NCBI GenBank assembly: GCA_910587735.1
Contig: CAJUNT010000008.1
Span: 62,001 to 126,000 of the forward strand
Direction of reading: 5' to 3'
DNA: 64,000 bases
Source: an uncultured Clostridia bacterium
GTDB taxonomy: Bacteria > Bacillota > Clostridia > Lachnospirales > Anaerotignaceae
This document shows, in pieces, positions 27,014 to 35,831 of the stretch. Every line of letters begins with the position of its first letter. Position 1 is the first letter of the stretch. The position numbers and the translations under genes were made by a program. The notes under the pieces were generated by a model. It saw only the letters and a program-made list of their open reading frames with translations, was not told the DNA's origin and searched no databases.

Positions 27014-29158
27014 ATGGGTAAAATATTAGTCATTGCAGAAAAACCATCTGTGGCAAGAGATATTGCTCGTGTATTGGGCTGTAAAAAAGAAAATCAAAAA
27101 CAAGGCTTTTTACAGGGAAATGATTACATTGTTTCTTGGGCAATAGGACATTTAGTTACACTTGCAGAGCCAGAAGATTATGACAATAAATATAAAAAAT
27201 GGAATATGGAAACATTACCTATATTACCTGAACAAATGAAATTGAAAGTTATCAAAAAAACTGCACCTCAATTAAACATATTAAAAAAACTCATGAACAG
27301 CAATGAAATAGACAGCTTGATATGTGCCACAGACAGCGGTCGAGAGGGTGAGCTCATATTTCGATATATATACGACATTGTAAAATGTAAAAAACCTTTC
27401 CAAAGATTATGGATTTCTAGTATGACAGATACTGCAATAAAAGAAGGTTTTTCAAAATTAAAAGACGGTAACGAATATAATAATTTATATCTTTCTGCAA
27501 AATGTCGTTCTGAAGCAGATTGGCTAGTGGGTATGAATGCTACAAGAGCATACACAATACAATATCATGCTTTATTAAGTATAGGCAGAGTGCAAACTCC
27601 TACACTTGCCATTATGACACAAAGACAAAAAGAAATTAACAATTTTATTCCCGAAGATTATTATGAAGTGGAAGCAGAATATAAACAAAATTTTAAAGGA
27701 ATATGGTTTGATAAAAAAGAAAATCAAACCAAAATAAAAACATTGGAACAAGCAAAAAATATTGCAGACAAAGTTATGAATCAAATGGGTGTGATTACTA
27801 ATATAGCAAAAGAACAGAAAAAAGTCCCTCCCCCACTACTTTATGATTTAACAGAATTGCAAAGAGATTGCAATAAAAAATTTGGATTCTCTGCACAAAA
27901 AACGCTTACTATTGCACAAGAATTATACGAAAAAAGGAAAATGATTACATATCCTCGTACAGACAGCAGATATTTAAGTGATGATATGAAAAAACAGATT
28001 TCACAAATACTTGAAAAATTATATGTTGTTGAACGATATCAAAAATATGTAGAAAAAATACTATCATTACCAATATTACCATTAGGAAAACGAATCATTG
28101 ACAACAATAAAGTGACAGACCATCATGCTATTATACCTACAACAAAAAAAATAAATATGGATATATTAACTGATAATGAAAAAAAAGTATATAACACTAT
28201 CGTTATTCGCTTTTTATCTGTATTTTATGAGCAATATATTTATATGATTACCAAAATTACTACAGAAGTAGAAAAAGAACACTTTTTATCAAAAGGAACA
28301 ACAATAATACAAAAAGGCTGGACAGAACTATATCAAACATTGGATATGGCTGTAAAACGAAATAAAAAAGAGGAAATCATATTACCAGATTTGATATCAG
28401 GTCAGCAAGTGAATGTAATACAATCAAAATGGTACAAAAAGAAAACGCAACCACCTGCACTTTATACAGAAAATACATTACTTTCTGCTATGGAAAATGC
28501 AGGACGTTTTGTAGAAGATGAAATATTAAAAGAACAAATGAAAGACAGTGGACTTGGTACACCAGCAACAAGAGCAGCAATTATTGAGAGATTGCTCACA
28601 GTAGGATATATTGAAAGAAAAGGACAAACTCTTGTACCTACTGAAAAAGGTATGAAATTAATTGAAATTGTACCAGAAGAATTAAAATCTCCTCAAACAA
28701 CAGGTAAATGGGAAAAAGGACTTTCTTCTATTGCAAAAGGTAATATGACTAATGAAAAATTTATGGCAAGTATTCAAAGATATGTTCATTTTTTAATAGA
28801 ACAGTCCTCTCATGTGAATCAAAATATTGCTTTTGAAAAAGAACAAAGAAATACCAAAAAAAGAATTAGAAAATTAGGAATTTGTCCTCTTTGTAAAAAA
28901 GGTACTATATTAGAACATAGCAAGGGATACTATTGCAGTGAATGGAAAAATGGTTGTAAATTTACAATATGGAAAAACAGTGTAAAAAATTATGGTGTTG
29001 TGTTAAAAGAAAGTATGATAAAAAAATTACTGACAGAAAGAAAAATAAAGTCTGTTGCAATTACATTGCCCCAAACAGGAGAAAAAGGAATAGCTACATT
29101 ACTTTTAAGTAATGACAATTCGGGACGTTTAGAAATGATGGATTTTACAAAAAATTAA
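27014..29158 (+). CDS. topB: DNA topoisomerase III
   Basis: 714 aa type IA topoisomerase. The TOPRIM domain starts EKPSVARDIARVLG and contains DSGREGELIFRYI; the catalytic tyrosine is in ITYPRTDSRYL (about residue 316). The C-terminus has one four-cysteine zinc motif (CPLCKKGTI ... CSEWKNGCKF). It relaxes negative supercoils and unlinks replicated or recombining strands. TopB-like enzymes can be chromosomal or carried by conjugative elements; here no conjugation genes are near, so a housekeeping copy is more likely. Start follows aaggagag; terminator directly after. Confidence 0.94.
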   Translation: MGKILVIAEKPSVARDIARVLGCKKENQKQGFLQGNDYIVSWAIGHLVTLAEPEDYDNKYKKWNMETLPILPEQMKLKVIKKTAPQLNILKKLMNSNEIDSLICATDSGREGELIFRYIYDIVKCKKPFQRLWISSMTDTAIKEGFSKLKDGNEYNNLYLSAKCRSEADWLVGMNATRAYTIQYHALLSIGRVQTPTLAIMTQRQKEINNFIPEDYYEVEAEYKQNFKGIWFDKKENQTKIKTLEQAKNIADKVMNQMGVITNIAKEQKKVPPPLLYDLTELQRDCNKKFGFSAQKTLTIAQELYEKRKMITYPRTDSRYLSDDMKKQISQILEKLYVVERYQKYVEKILSLPILPLGKRIIDNNKVTDHHAIIPTTKKINMDILTDNEKKVYNTIVIRFLSVFYEQYIYMITKITTEVEKEHFLSKGTTIIQKGWTELYQTLDMAVKRNKKEEIILPDLISGQQVNVIQSKWYKKKTQPPALYTENTLLSAMENAGRFVEDEILKEQMKDSGLGTPATRAAIIERLLTVGYIERKGQTLVPTEKGMKLIEIVPEELKSPQTTGKWEKGLSSIAKGNMTNEKFMASIQRYVHFLIEQSSHVNQNIAFEKEQRNTKKRIRKLGICPLCKKGTILEHSKGYYCSEWKNGCKFTIWKNSVKNYGVVLKESMIKKLLTERKIKSVAITLPQTGEKGIATLLLSNDNSGRLEMMDFTKN

Positions 29159-29163
29159 AACAT

Positions 29164-29205
29164 AAGGGGAACTTTTTTATTTATAAAAAGTTCTCCTTAT
29201 TTATA
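29164..29205. terminator. Terminator after topB
   Basis: AAGGGGAACTTTTT (29164-29177) pairs with AAAAAGTTCTCCTT (29185-29198) with one mismatch. It separates topB from the convergent antiporter gene and can act for both. Confidence 0.8.
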
Positions 29206-29221
29206 TAGTTTTAATAAAATA

Positions 29222-30391
29222 TTATTTCATTTGTACTTTTAATAATATTGGTGTTAAAAGTACAGTAATAATGACTACAAATATTACTGCTGGGAACATA
29301 TCTTGTGAAATTAAACCTGCTTGAGAGCCTTTTTGTGCCACAATCAATGCTACCTCTCCACGAGATACCATACCTATACCTACTGAGAGTGCTTCATTAT
29401 TGGTATATCCGCACAGCTTTGCTCCTAGTCCACAACCAGCGACTTTTGACAGTATTGCCACAATAAGTAAAACAATAGAAAATAAAAGCAATGATTGTGT
29501 CATACCACTCAAAACAGTTTTCATACCTATGCTTGCAAAAAAAATCGGTGTAAAAAACATATATGATGCAATACTAATTCTTCTCACAACATAATTACGA
29601 ATTTCTCCTGTATTACAAAGTATTAGCCCTGCAAAATATGCCCCTGTAATATCTGCAACACCAAAAAATACCTCTGAACAATATGCCATAATCAAACAAA
29701 ATGCAATAGAGTAAATTGCGGTACGTCTCTTACCAGTTGGATATATATTAGGGAAACGTTTTAATGTTTTGTGTATTATTAATGTACAAATGCCAATAAA
29801 TACAAAAAAGAGTGCAATTTTTAACAATACCCATATCACACCACCTTGATTTGGAGATGTTACACCTGTAATGATTGTCAATACTATAATACCTAATATA
29901 TCGTCAATAATTGCAGCACCTAATATAGATGTACCAACTTTTCCTTTTAATTTTCCCATTTCTTTTAATGTTTCTACTGAAATACTAACAGATGTCGCTG
30001 TTAATATAACACCTATAAAACAACCCTTTAATAAATCTGTACTTGTCATTTGGGAATCTCTAAAAAATAATAAATAAACAATCGTACCGCCTATAAAAGG
30101 TAAAATGACACCAATTAGAGCAATGATAAATGATGCTTTACCATTCTTTTTCAGTTCTTCAAATTCTGTATCCAGTCCTGCTTGAAACATAAGCAATATG
30201 ACACCAATTTCTGCTGACTTTAATAAAAAGTCTGTTTCATGTAAAACATTAAAGCAACTTGGTCCTAATATAATACCTACTGTTAAAGCGCCTACTACCT
30301 GTGGCATATGTACCCTTTCAGATAATATACCAAACACCTTTGTTGATAATAAAATAATTGCCGATACGAATAAAAAATCATAGGATTCCAT
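29222..30391 (-). CDS. CPA2-type cation/proton antiporter
   Basis: 389 aa with about twelve membrane helices. The pattern (GILSERVHMPQVVGALTVGI, ATSVSISVETLKEMG, GAAIIDDILGII) matches the NapA/KefB group; the adjacent aspartates in AAIIDDILG are the conserved ion-binding pair. It exchanges Na+ or K+ for protons at the membrane. No C-terminal TrkA-N domain is present, unlike KefB/KefC. The ATG follows aaggagga. Confidence 0.9.
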   Translation of the reverse strand: MESYDFLFVSAIILLSTKVFGILSERVHMPQVVGALTVGIILGPSCFNVLHETDFLLKSAEIGVILLMFQAGLDTEFEELKKNGKASFIIALIGVILPFIGGTIVYLLFFRDSQMTSTDLLKGCFIGVILTATSVSISVETLKEMGKLKGKVGTSILGAAIIDDILGIIVLTIITGVTSPNQGGVIWVLLKIALFFVFIGICTLIIHKTLKRFPNIYPTGKRRTAIYSIAFCLIMAYCSEVFFGVADITGAYFAGLILCNTGEIRNYVVRRISIASYMFFTPIFFASIGMKTVLSGMTQSLLLFSIVLLIVAILSKVAGCGLGAKLCGYTNNEALSVGIGMVSRGEVALIVAQKGSQAGLISQDMFPAVIFVVIITVLLTPILLKVQMK

Positions 30392-30643
30392 GTATTTTTT
30401 TCCTCCTTCATTGTTTTTATGTTTTTTCTATTAATATGATTTTACTTACTATAATGTTGCATTTTTTAAAAATGATTGATAGTATCGTACATATCAATAG
30501 AAATAACACTTTTTTTGTGAAATATGTGCAAATACCTTTTTTATTTTTTATAATGTTATTCTGCCCATTTCACTTACTTTTATTGTTAAAAACATACAAA
30601 TACCCTTCACAATTTTTTATACCTACAATTTTTATATATAAAA

Positions 30644-30675
30644 GTGCCGAATGTATTATAACATACATTCGGCAC
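30644..30675. terminator. Strong hairpin in the 30.4-30.8 kb gap
   Basis: GTGCCGAATGTAT (30644-30656) and ATACATTCGGCAC (30663-30675) form a perfect 13-bp stem with a 6-nt loop. No T-run follows on either strand (A-rich on the left, GAATAG on the right). It has no gene to terminate on the plus strand. The rest of 30392-30813 is A/T-rich with no convincing gene. Confidence 0.45.
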
Positions 30676-30926
30676 TGAATAGATACAGAAAATGGTATAT
30701 TTTATTACAACATAAATGTAAAATTTAACAATACTATGATATAAATATCAAGATATTGCTTAAATTATAGTATATTTTATCATATATTTTGTGCAATATT
30801 TTAACCAAATTTAGCAAGAATTCCTCTGCCTCTATAGGCGGGGAATGAATTGCGTCTTTTCTTATCAGCATAAAAAATATAAATTTTTTATTGCCTTATA
30901 AAAATAAATAGAATATAATAAATATA

Positions 30927-30956
30927 TTGACAAGTACATTGACAACTAGATATATA
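30927..30956 (+). promoter_or_regulatory. Promoter of the orphan omega-RNA-like locus
   Basis: TTGACA (30927-30932), 18-nt spacer, TATATA (30951-30956), so transcription would start at about 30962, exactly where the structured segment begins. Confidence 0.6.
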
Positions 30957-31119
30957 GGGTTGCACAGAGAAACCAAATATGCGAAAACCAAGCTTCCTTC
31001 TGTGCGTAAAATGTCCAAGGTACGAATGGAAAGTAATTCGTGAAAACCGTGGGACACACGAGGTTAGCTCGCTTATGCTTAGTACATTGGTACTATTGAA
31101 CGAGAAGCCCCCGCTTCTA
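30957..31119 (+). ncRNA. Orphan omega-RNA (reRNA)-like transcript
   Basis: Nested pairings are visible: GCACAGA (30962-30968) with TCTGTGC (30999-31005), CGAAT with ATTCG (31023-31040), AGTAC (31081-31085) with GTACT (31090-31094), and AGAAGC with GCTTCT at the end. In IS200/IS605 and IS607 elements the right end encodes omega-RNA, whose 3' flank is the guide used by TnpB. Here no tnpB is present, and the flank that would act as guide is antisense to the 3' end of metA. Function without TnpB, or with a TnpB from elsewhere in the genome, is inference. Confidence 0.62.
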
Positions 31120-32055
31120 TGACTTATATTCTGGTTTGCCATCTACTCTTTCAATTTCAAAAGGGGTTACTTGATATAAATAATAGTTTAACCAATTTGA
31201 AAATAATAAATTGCTATGGCTTTTCCATGTTACAACAGGTACTTCATTGGGGTCGTCATTTTTGAAATAATGTTTCGGAAAAGGAACATCATTTCTTTTC
31301 CCTAAATCTCTTTCATATTCCTCTTTTAATGTAAGAGGGTCATATTCTGAATGTCCCATAACAAATATACGACTACCATGACGAGAGGACGCAATATATA
31401 ATCCAGATTCTTCTGATGCAGAAAGTACTTCTAATTTTGGTTCATTATAAATATCCTCTAATTTTACTTCTGTATGACGAGAATGTGGCGCATAAAATAT
31501 ATCATCAAATCCTCTCATTAAATCCGCACTTTTTACACGTACTGTATGCGCAAAAACACCAAACATTTTTTCATCAAGCTGATGTTTTTGTATGCCATAA
31601 TGATAATAAAGTCCTGCTTGTGCTCCCCAGCAAATATGCAATGTAGATGTTACGTGCGTTCTTGTCCATTCCATAATCTCTTTTAATTCTTCCCAATAGT
31701 GTACTTGTTCAAAAGGTAAATCTTCTACTGGCGCACCTGTAATAATCATGCCGTCTAAATTTCTATGTTTTATCTCATCAAAACTATGATAAAAACTCTG
31801 TAAATGTTCTGGTGCTGTATTTTTTGTTTGATGATTTTTAGGGAACAACAATGTAATATTGATTTGTAATGGTGTGTTGCCTAAAAGACGCAATAATTGT
31901 GTTTCTGTTGTTTCCTTTAAAGGCATTAAATTCAATATTGCAATTTCTAGTGGGCGTATATCTTGATGAAAAGCCCTTTCTTCCCCCATAACAAATATAT
32001 GTTCCTTTTCTAATATTTCTTTTGCAGGTAAATTGTCTGGTATTTTGATTGGCAT
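31117..32055 (-). CDS. metA: Homoserine O-acetyltransferase (MetA family)
   Basis: 312 aa. The catalytic cysteine is in HICWGAQAG (about residue 142), the catalytic His in GHSEYD. The specificity loop reads GAPVEDLPF with Glu where succinyl-CoA-using MetA has Gly, which predicts acetyl-CoA as donor (established for Bacillus cereus MetA). It activates homoserine in methionine synthesis. The ATG at 32055 follows aggaggaa; the longer frame runs into the leader terminator. The stop codon lies inside the right-end hairpin of the IS remnant, so insertion reshaped the 3' end. Controlled by a T-box leader. Confidence 0.93.
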   Translation of the reverse strand: MPIKIPDNLPAKEILEKEHIFVMGEERAFHQDIRPLEIAILNLMPLKETTETQLLRLLGNTPLQINITLLFPKNHQTKNTAPEHLQSFYHSFDEIKHRNLDGMIITGAPVEDLPFEQVHYWEELKEIMEWTRTHVTSTLHICWGAQAGLYYHYGIQKHQLDEKMFGVFAHTVRVKSADLMRGFDDIFYAPHSRHTEVKLEDIYNEPKLEVLSASEESGLYIASSRHGSRIFVMGHSEYDPLTLKEEYERDLGKRNDVPFPKHYFKNDDPNEVPVVTWKSHSNLLFSNWLNYYLYQVTPFEIERVDGKPEYKS

Positions 32056-32101
32056 ATTATTTTTCCTCCTAAATTTATAATATTTTATAATTTTATAAAA
32101 C

Positions 32102-32380
32102 AAAAAAGCCTTCACAGGATTTATCCTATGAAGGCGTATTAAACGCTGTACCACTTCACTTTATTTTCTAAACAGAAAACCTCTTTTCCAGTACGTCCAT
32201 AATATAATGGGTTATACTGTTTCGCTGTAACAGGCGAACCTGTTGTAACCTAGACCTGAAAAGGCTTCGGTACACCATTCAAGAGCCATTTTCGTTACTG
32301 TTTCTTCTGCCTTTTCACACCAATACAAGACTCTCTGAAAGATTCCACAATACTACTTTCTCTATCATCACGTTTGAAAG
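32102..32380 (-). ncRNA. T-box leader of metA
   Basis: The minus strand has stem I hallmarks (GAGAAAGTAGTA, CAGAGAGTC, GGTGTGAAAAGGC) and a T-box word AGTGGTACAGCG (complement of 32144-32155), a variant of the usual GGTGGNACCGCG. The terminator (32102-32135) has a long stem and TTTTTT. A methionine codon ATG (complement of 32276-32278) lies in the expected specifier region within TTGAATGGTG, fitting tRNA-Met control of metA. Specifier assignment is by eye. Confidence 0.87.
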
Positions 32381-32382
32381 AA

Positions 32383-32411
32383 ATTTTATCATACATTTAT
32401 CATTCTGTCAA
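32383..32411 (-). promoter_or_regulatory. metA promoter
   Basis: TTGACA (32411-32406), 17-nt spacer, TAAAAT (32388-32383) on the minus strand. Confidence 0.8.
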
Positions 32412-32451
32412 CCATAATTTTCTATGGTAATCATTACTAAATATCATATTA

Positions 32452-33165
32452 TTACAAATTTTTTAAATATTGTATTTCTTTTTCTGTTAAATAGCGGTAT
32501 TTTCCTTTTTCTAAATCATTTAAAAATAATTTGCCTGTTCCAATCCTCTTTAATTGCGATACAGGGTGTTTTATTGCATCACACATTTTTCTAACTTGTC
32601 TATTTCTACCCTCTTGTATCACAATATGAACAATAGAATATTTTTCTCCTTTTTGTAGTATTTCTAATTTTGCAGGTTCTGTTTTTTTGCCATCTATTGA
32701 AACACCTCTGCGAAATTGTATTATATCTTGTTCTGAAGGTGTACCAAATAATTTTGCTTCATATGTTTTTTCAATATTATGTTTGGGGTGTGTTAAACGA
32801 TATGTTAAATCACCATCATTTGTAAGAAGTAGTAAACCTGATGTATCATAATCTAAACGTCCTACTGGGTATACTCTTTCTGTTACACCTTTTAACAAAT
32901 CTATTACAGTTGCCCTTTGAAATTGGTCTTTTACTGTTGTCACATACCCTTCTGGTTTATGAAGCATAATATAAATCAATTTTTGTTTGAGTACTACCTT
33001 TTTATTCTCATATAATACAGTATCTTTTTCTGTATCTATTTTTGTACCTAATTCTGTTACTACTTTACCATTTACTTCCACTTTTCCCATTACAATGAAT
33101 TGTTCCGCTTTTCGACGAGAAGCAATACCTGACTCAGCCAAAAATTTTTGTAATCTTAATTCCAT
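32452..33165 (-). CDS. rRNA pseudouridine synthase, RluB/RsuA family
   Basis: 237 aa. An N-terminal S4 domain (RLQKFLAESGIASRRKAEQFI) precedes the catalytic domain; the catalytic aspartate is in VGRLDYDTSGLLLLTNDG. The C-terminal EGRNRQVRKMCDAI is typical. In Firmicutes the member at this locus is RluB, which modifies 23S rRNA; RsuA-like specificity cannot be excluded. The ATG at 33165 is about 12 nt after gggagga; a longer frame starts inside it. Last gene of the scpA-scpB-dacF-rluB cluster. Confidence 0.9.
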   Translation of the reverse strand: MELRLQKFLAESGIASRRKAEQFIVMGKVEVNGKVVTELGTKIDTEKDTVLYENKKVVLKQKLIYIMLHKPEGYVTTVKDQFQRATVIDLLKGVTERVYPVGRLDYDTSGLLLLTNDGDLTYRLTHPKHNIEKTYEAKLFGTPSEQDIIQFRRGVSIDGKKTEPAKLEILQKGEKYSIVHIVIQEGRNRQVRKMCDAIKHPVSQLKRIGTGKLFLNDLEKGKYRYLTEKEIQYLKNL

Positions 33166-33221
33166 ATATTTACTACTTCCTCCCATATTATAAAACTATT
33201 ATAAAATATTCTATTGATTTA

Positions 33222-34397
33222 CTATTTTAATTTTCCGTCTAAATCAAAATTATTCCATTTTGTTGCCAAATATTGTAACATCTCTGTTAATGTATATCGT
33301 TCTGCCCCTTGCTCTGCTATAATATCAATTTTTGCAATGCAATTACTGCCCAGCATAACCTCTGCTGTTCCTAATTTTTGTCCTTTTGCAACAGGTGCTT
33401 CTATTGTTTTAATTTGTGTAGCATATAATTTCATTCTATCTAATTCCTCGTTAGAAAACACGCCTTCAAAACCATCTGCAAGTACTGCGGGTATACTTTG
33501 TTTTTGAGAATATAATACAACAGTTTGCTGTACTTGTTGTCCTTTTTCTGCAATTACTTCTTTTTTATAATTTGAAAAACCATAATCCATAAGTGCTTTG
33601 GTATCTTTCCATTTTTGTTCTCTGCCTTCTTGTCCCCAACCACTTGCTAATACTGTTGTAATTAATGTAATATCATCTCTTTTTGCTGCGCCTACAAAAC
33701 ATTGTCCTGCTTTATTTGTGTAACCTGTTTTGACACCTATTGCTCCATTATATTCCTGTAAAAAACGGTTTGGATTGGTTATAGTATATTGTTTCCCTTC
33801 TCCACCTTTTAAAGGCAATGTAATAGAATGTGTATTTACAATTTCTACAAATTTATCATTTTGCAGTGCATAACGTGCAATCAAAGCCATATCTTTAGCC
33901 GTAGAATGATGTTGTTCAAATGTTAAATGGCTATCTAAACCATTCGGAGAACTAAAAACAGTATCCTCTGCACCAATTTCTTTTGCTTTTTGTGTCATTT
34001 TATCACAAAATTCCTCTACACTTCCTCCTACGTGTTCCGCTAATGCTACTGCTGCATCATTGTATGATTTCATCATCATAGCATATAAAAGGTCTTCTTC
34101 TCTTATTTGCTCTCCTGCCGTCAAATTCATACGAACTTGAGGCGATTTTGCTGCCCTTGAACTAACTGTCACCATGTCATCAATATTACCTTCTTCTAAA
34201 ACAATAATTGCTGTCATAATTTTTGTAGTACTTGCCATTGTTAAAGGCTCTGATTCATTTTTGCCCCAAAGCACACGTCCACTATCTCCATCTATCAATA
34301 CTGCTCCTTTTGCATATACAGAAGGTGGTGTCTGTTCAGCATATGCTGTTTGACAAAAAATCAATATTGCTGTCATACAAATCAATAATTTTTTCAT
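33222..34397 (-). CDS. D-alanyl-D-alanine carboxypeptidase, DacF-like
   Basis: 391 aa, penicillin-binding protein of the low-mass class. A signal peptide ends at AYA. The active-site motifs are STTKIM (SxxK), SYN and KTG in GVKTGYTNKAG. It trims the terminal D-Ala from peptidoglycan stem peptides outside the membrane. A C-terminal beta domain follows; the last residues (ATKWNNFDLDGKLK) are not a strong membrane anchor. It lies between scpB and rluB, as dacB/dacF genes do in related Firmicutes, but spmA and spmB are absent. A paralogue is at the right end of the window. Confidence 0.93.
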   Translation of the reverse strand: MKKLLICMTAILIFCQTAYAEQTPPSVYAKGAVLIDGDSGRVLWGKNESEPLTMASTTKIMTAIIVLEEGNIDDMVTVSSRAAKSPQVRMNLTAGEQIREEDLLYAMMMKSYNDAAVALAEHVGGSVEEFCDKMTQKAKEIGAEDTVFSSPNGLDSHLTFEQHHSTAKDMALIARYALQNDKFVEIVNTHSITLPLKGGEGKQYTITNPNRFLQEYNGAIGVKTGYTNKAGQCFVGAAKRDDITLITTVLASGWGQEGREQKWKDTKALMDYGFSNYKKEVIAEKGQQVQQTVVLYSQKQSIPAVLADGFEGVFSNEELDRMKLYATQIKTIEAPVAKGQKLGTAEVMLGSNCIAKIDIIAEQGAERYTLTEMLQYLATKWNNFDLDGKLK

Positions 34398-34463
34398 ACA
34401 ATCCCTCTTTTTTTATCTTTTGGATTAGTATGTCAAATCAAAAATAAAATTTAACTGGAAATT

Positions 34464-35009
34464 TTATACATCTATATTTTCTGTTTCTTCTTCTATTTGT
34501 TCTTCTTTTAATGGTGGTAATTCTTTTGTGGATTTAAAGCCAAAATATCTTAAAAATTCATTTGTTGTACCAAATAATATAGGCTTTCCTACTGCATTTA
34601 GTCGTCCTGTTTCACAAATTAAATTTTTTTCTATCAATTTATTGACAGCATGGTCTGCACTGACACCTCTAATTTCTTCTATTTGTGCTTTTGTTATAGG
34701 CTGTTTATACGCTATAATGGCAAGTGTTTCTAATAATGCCTGTGTCATACCTTGCCTTTTAGGACTTTTATACATATTTCTTATAAATTCAAAACACTCC
34801 GCTGCTGTACACATTTGATAGCCGTCATTAATTTCTATAATACGTATGCCTCTTTTATCACTTTCATATTTTTCTGCTAATGTTATTATAATTGCTTTTG
34901 TTGTAGCCTTGTCCAATTCTACTGTTTGCGCAATGACAGAAAGAGGCAATGCTTCCCCTGATATAAAAAGCAATGCCTCTACCACCGCCTCAATTTCTTT
35001 TAATTTCAT
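34464..35009 (-). CDS. scpB: Segregation and condensation protein B
   Basis: 181 aa. Two winged-helix domains; the family signature LLETLAIIAYKQPITKAQIEEIRG is present, followed by KPILFGTTNEFLRYFG. ScpB dimerises and binds ScpA in the Smc-ScpAB condensin that organises and separates chromosomes. The ATG at 35009 is used; a GTG three codons upstream is possible. It follows scpA by about 39 nt. Confidence 0.95.
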   Translation of the reverse strand: MKLKEIEAVVEALLFISGEALPLSVIAQTVELDKATTKAIIITLAEKYESDKRGIRIIEINDGYQMCTAAECFEFIRNMYKSPKRQGMTQALLETLAIIAYKQPITKAQIEEIRGVSADHAVNKLIEKNLICETGRLNAVGKPILFGTTNEFLRYFGFKSTKELPPLKEEQIEEETENIDV

Positions 35010-35048
35010 ATATATCACTTCTTTCTGTTGCTCTTGTACTTTTAGATA

Positions 35049-35819
35049 TTATGCAATTTCATCATTTTTGGTATTTACTTTTGTAATCAATATCTCTGAA
35101 AATGTTCCTTGCTGTTTTACTGAAACTTCTTTCATTTTAATTAACTCTAATAACGCTAAAAATGTGACAACAATTTCCATTTTTGCTGCCTTTTTTCTAA
35201 ATATAGTATGAAATGAAACACGAGGGCGAAGTATCAGCAAATCTCTAATATAATCAATTTTATCATCGATGGTATATAAATCTCTTTCTACTGATTTAAA
35301 TGAACTGCGTACTCTATCAATTTTTGTTTCTCGTCTTTTCATTACTTCCGTAAATGCTTCATATAAATTGTCCAATGTAATACCACATAAAAAATCATCT
35401 AATGTGGTGTCATCTTTTTGTGTTTGTTTTAGTTCTTCAATCGCTTTGTCTGCTTGTTTATAAAGTACAAACGATGCAGTTTCTTCTCTTTTTTTTAAGT
35501 CTTGTGTGACTTCTTTAAATTTTTTATATTCTAATAATTTATTCACTAATTCTTCTCTAGGGTCAGCTTGCTGTTCTGTTTCTTTTTGCTTTGGTAAAAG
35601 CATATTTGATTTAATTTCTAAAAGTGTCGCTGCCATAATTACAAATTCACTCATACCATCCATATTTTTATAATCTGCTTGCTCCAAAAAAGCAATATAT
35701 TGTTCTGTTAGTTGTGCAATAGGTATGTCATAAATATCAATTTCGTTTTTTTCTATTAAATGAAATAATAAGTCAAAAGGTCCTTCAAATGCATCTAAAC
35801 GTACATTAATACTTTCCAC
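35049..35819 (-). CDS. scpA: Segregation and condensation protein A
   Basis: About 256 aa. The N-terminus (FEGPFDLLFHLIEKNEIDIYDIPIAQLTEQY; given here as the region near residues 13-43) and MAATLLEIKSNMLLP are diagnostic for this kleisin, which bridges the Smc heads. The C-terminal winged helix has VTFLALLELIKMKEV. Two in-frame GTG codons exist; the second (35819) is 8 nt from aaggagt and is preferred. It starts 12 nt after the S2P-like gene. Confidence 0.95.
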   Translation of the reverse strand: MESINVRLDAFEGPFDLLFHLIEKNEIDIYDIPIAQLTEQYIAFLEQADYKNMDGMSEFVIMAATLLEIKSNMLLPKQKETEQQADPREELVNKLLEYKKFKEVTQDLKKREETASFVLYKQADKAIEELKQTQKDDTTLDDFLCGITLDNLYEAFTEVMKRRETKIDRVRSSFKSVERDLYTIDDKIDYIRDLLILRPRVSFHTIFRKKAAKMEIVVTFLALLELIKMKEVSVKQQGTFSEILITKVNTKNDEIA

Positions 35820-35831
35820 AATCACGACTCC

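Larger units (their letters stand above)
30814..31119 (+). mobile_element. IS200/IS605-type remnant without tnpB
   Basis: Left: an imperfect hairpin CCTCTGCC-TCTATA-GGCGGGG (30823-30843) flanked by GAATTC and GAATGAATT, like the left ends of these elements. Right: a structured stretch ending in ACTATTGAACGAGAAGC and the subterminal hairpin AGAAGC-CCCC-GCTTCT (31103-31118), which matches the right-end pattern of tnpB elements in Firmicutes as I know them. Only about 110 nt lie between the ends and they encode nothing, so both tnpA and tnpB are gone. Exact ends are uncertain by several bases. Confidence 0.7.

Noticed and set aside
27014..29158. topB as a mark of a conjugative element
   Set aside because: No relaxase, type IV secretion, integrase or attachment repeats were seen around it.
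30358..30678. A 106-codon hydrophobic reading frame on the plus strand
   Set aside because: It overlaps the 5' end of the antiporter on the other strand, has no ribosome site, and its end runs into a perfect hairpin.
30888..31142. 84-codon minus-strand frame
   Set aside because: It is the complement of the omega-RNA-like segment and has no protein features; it is not a tnpB remnant.
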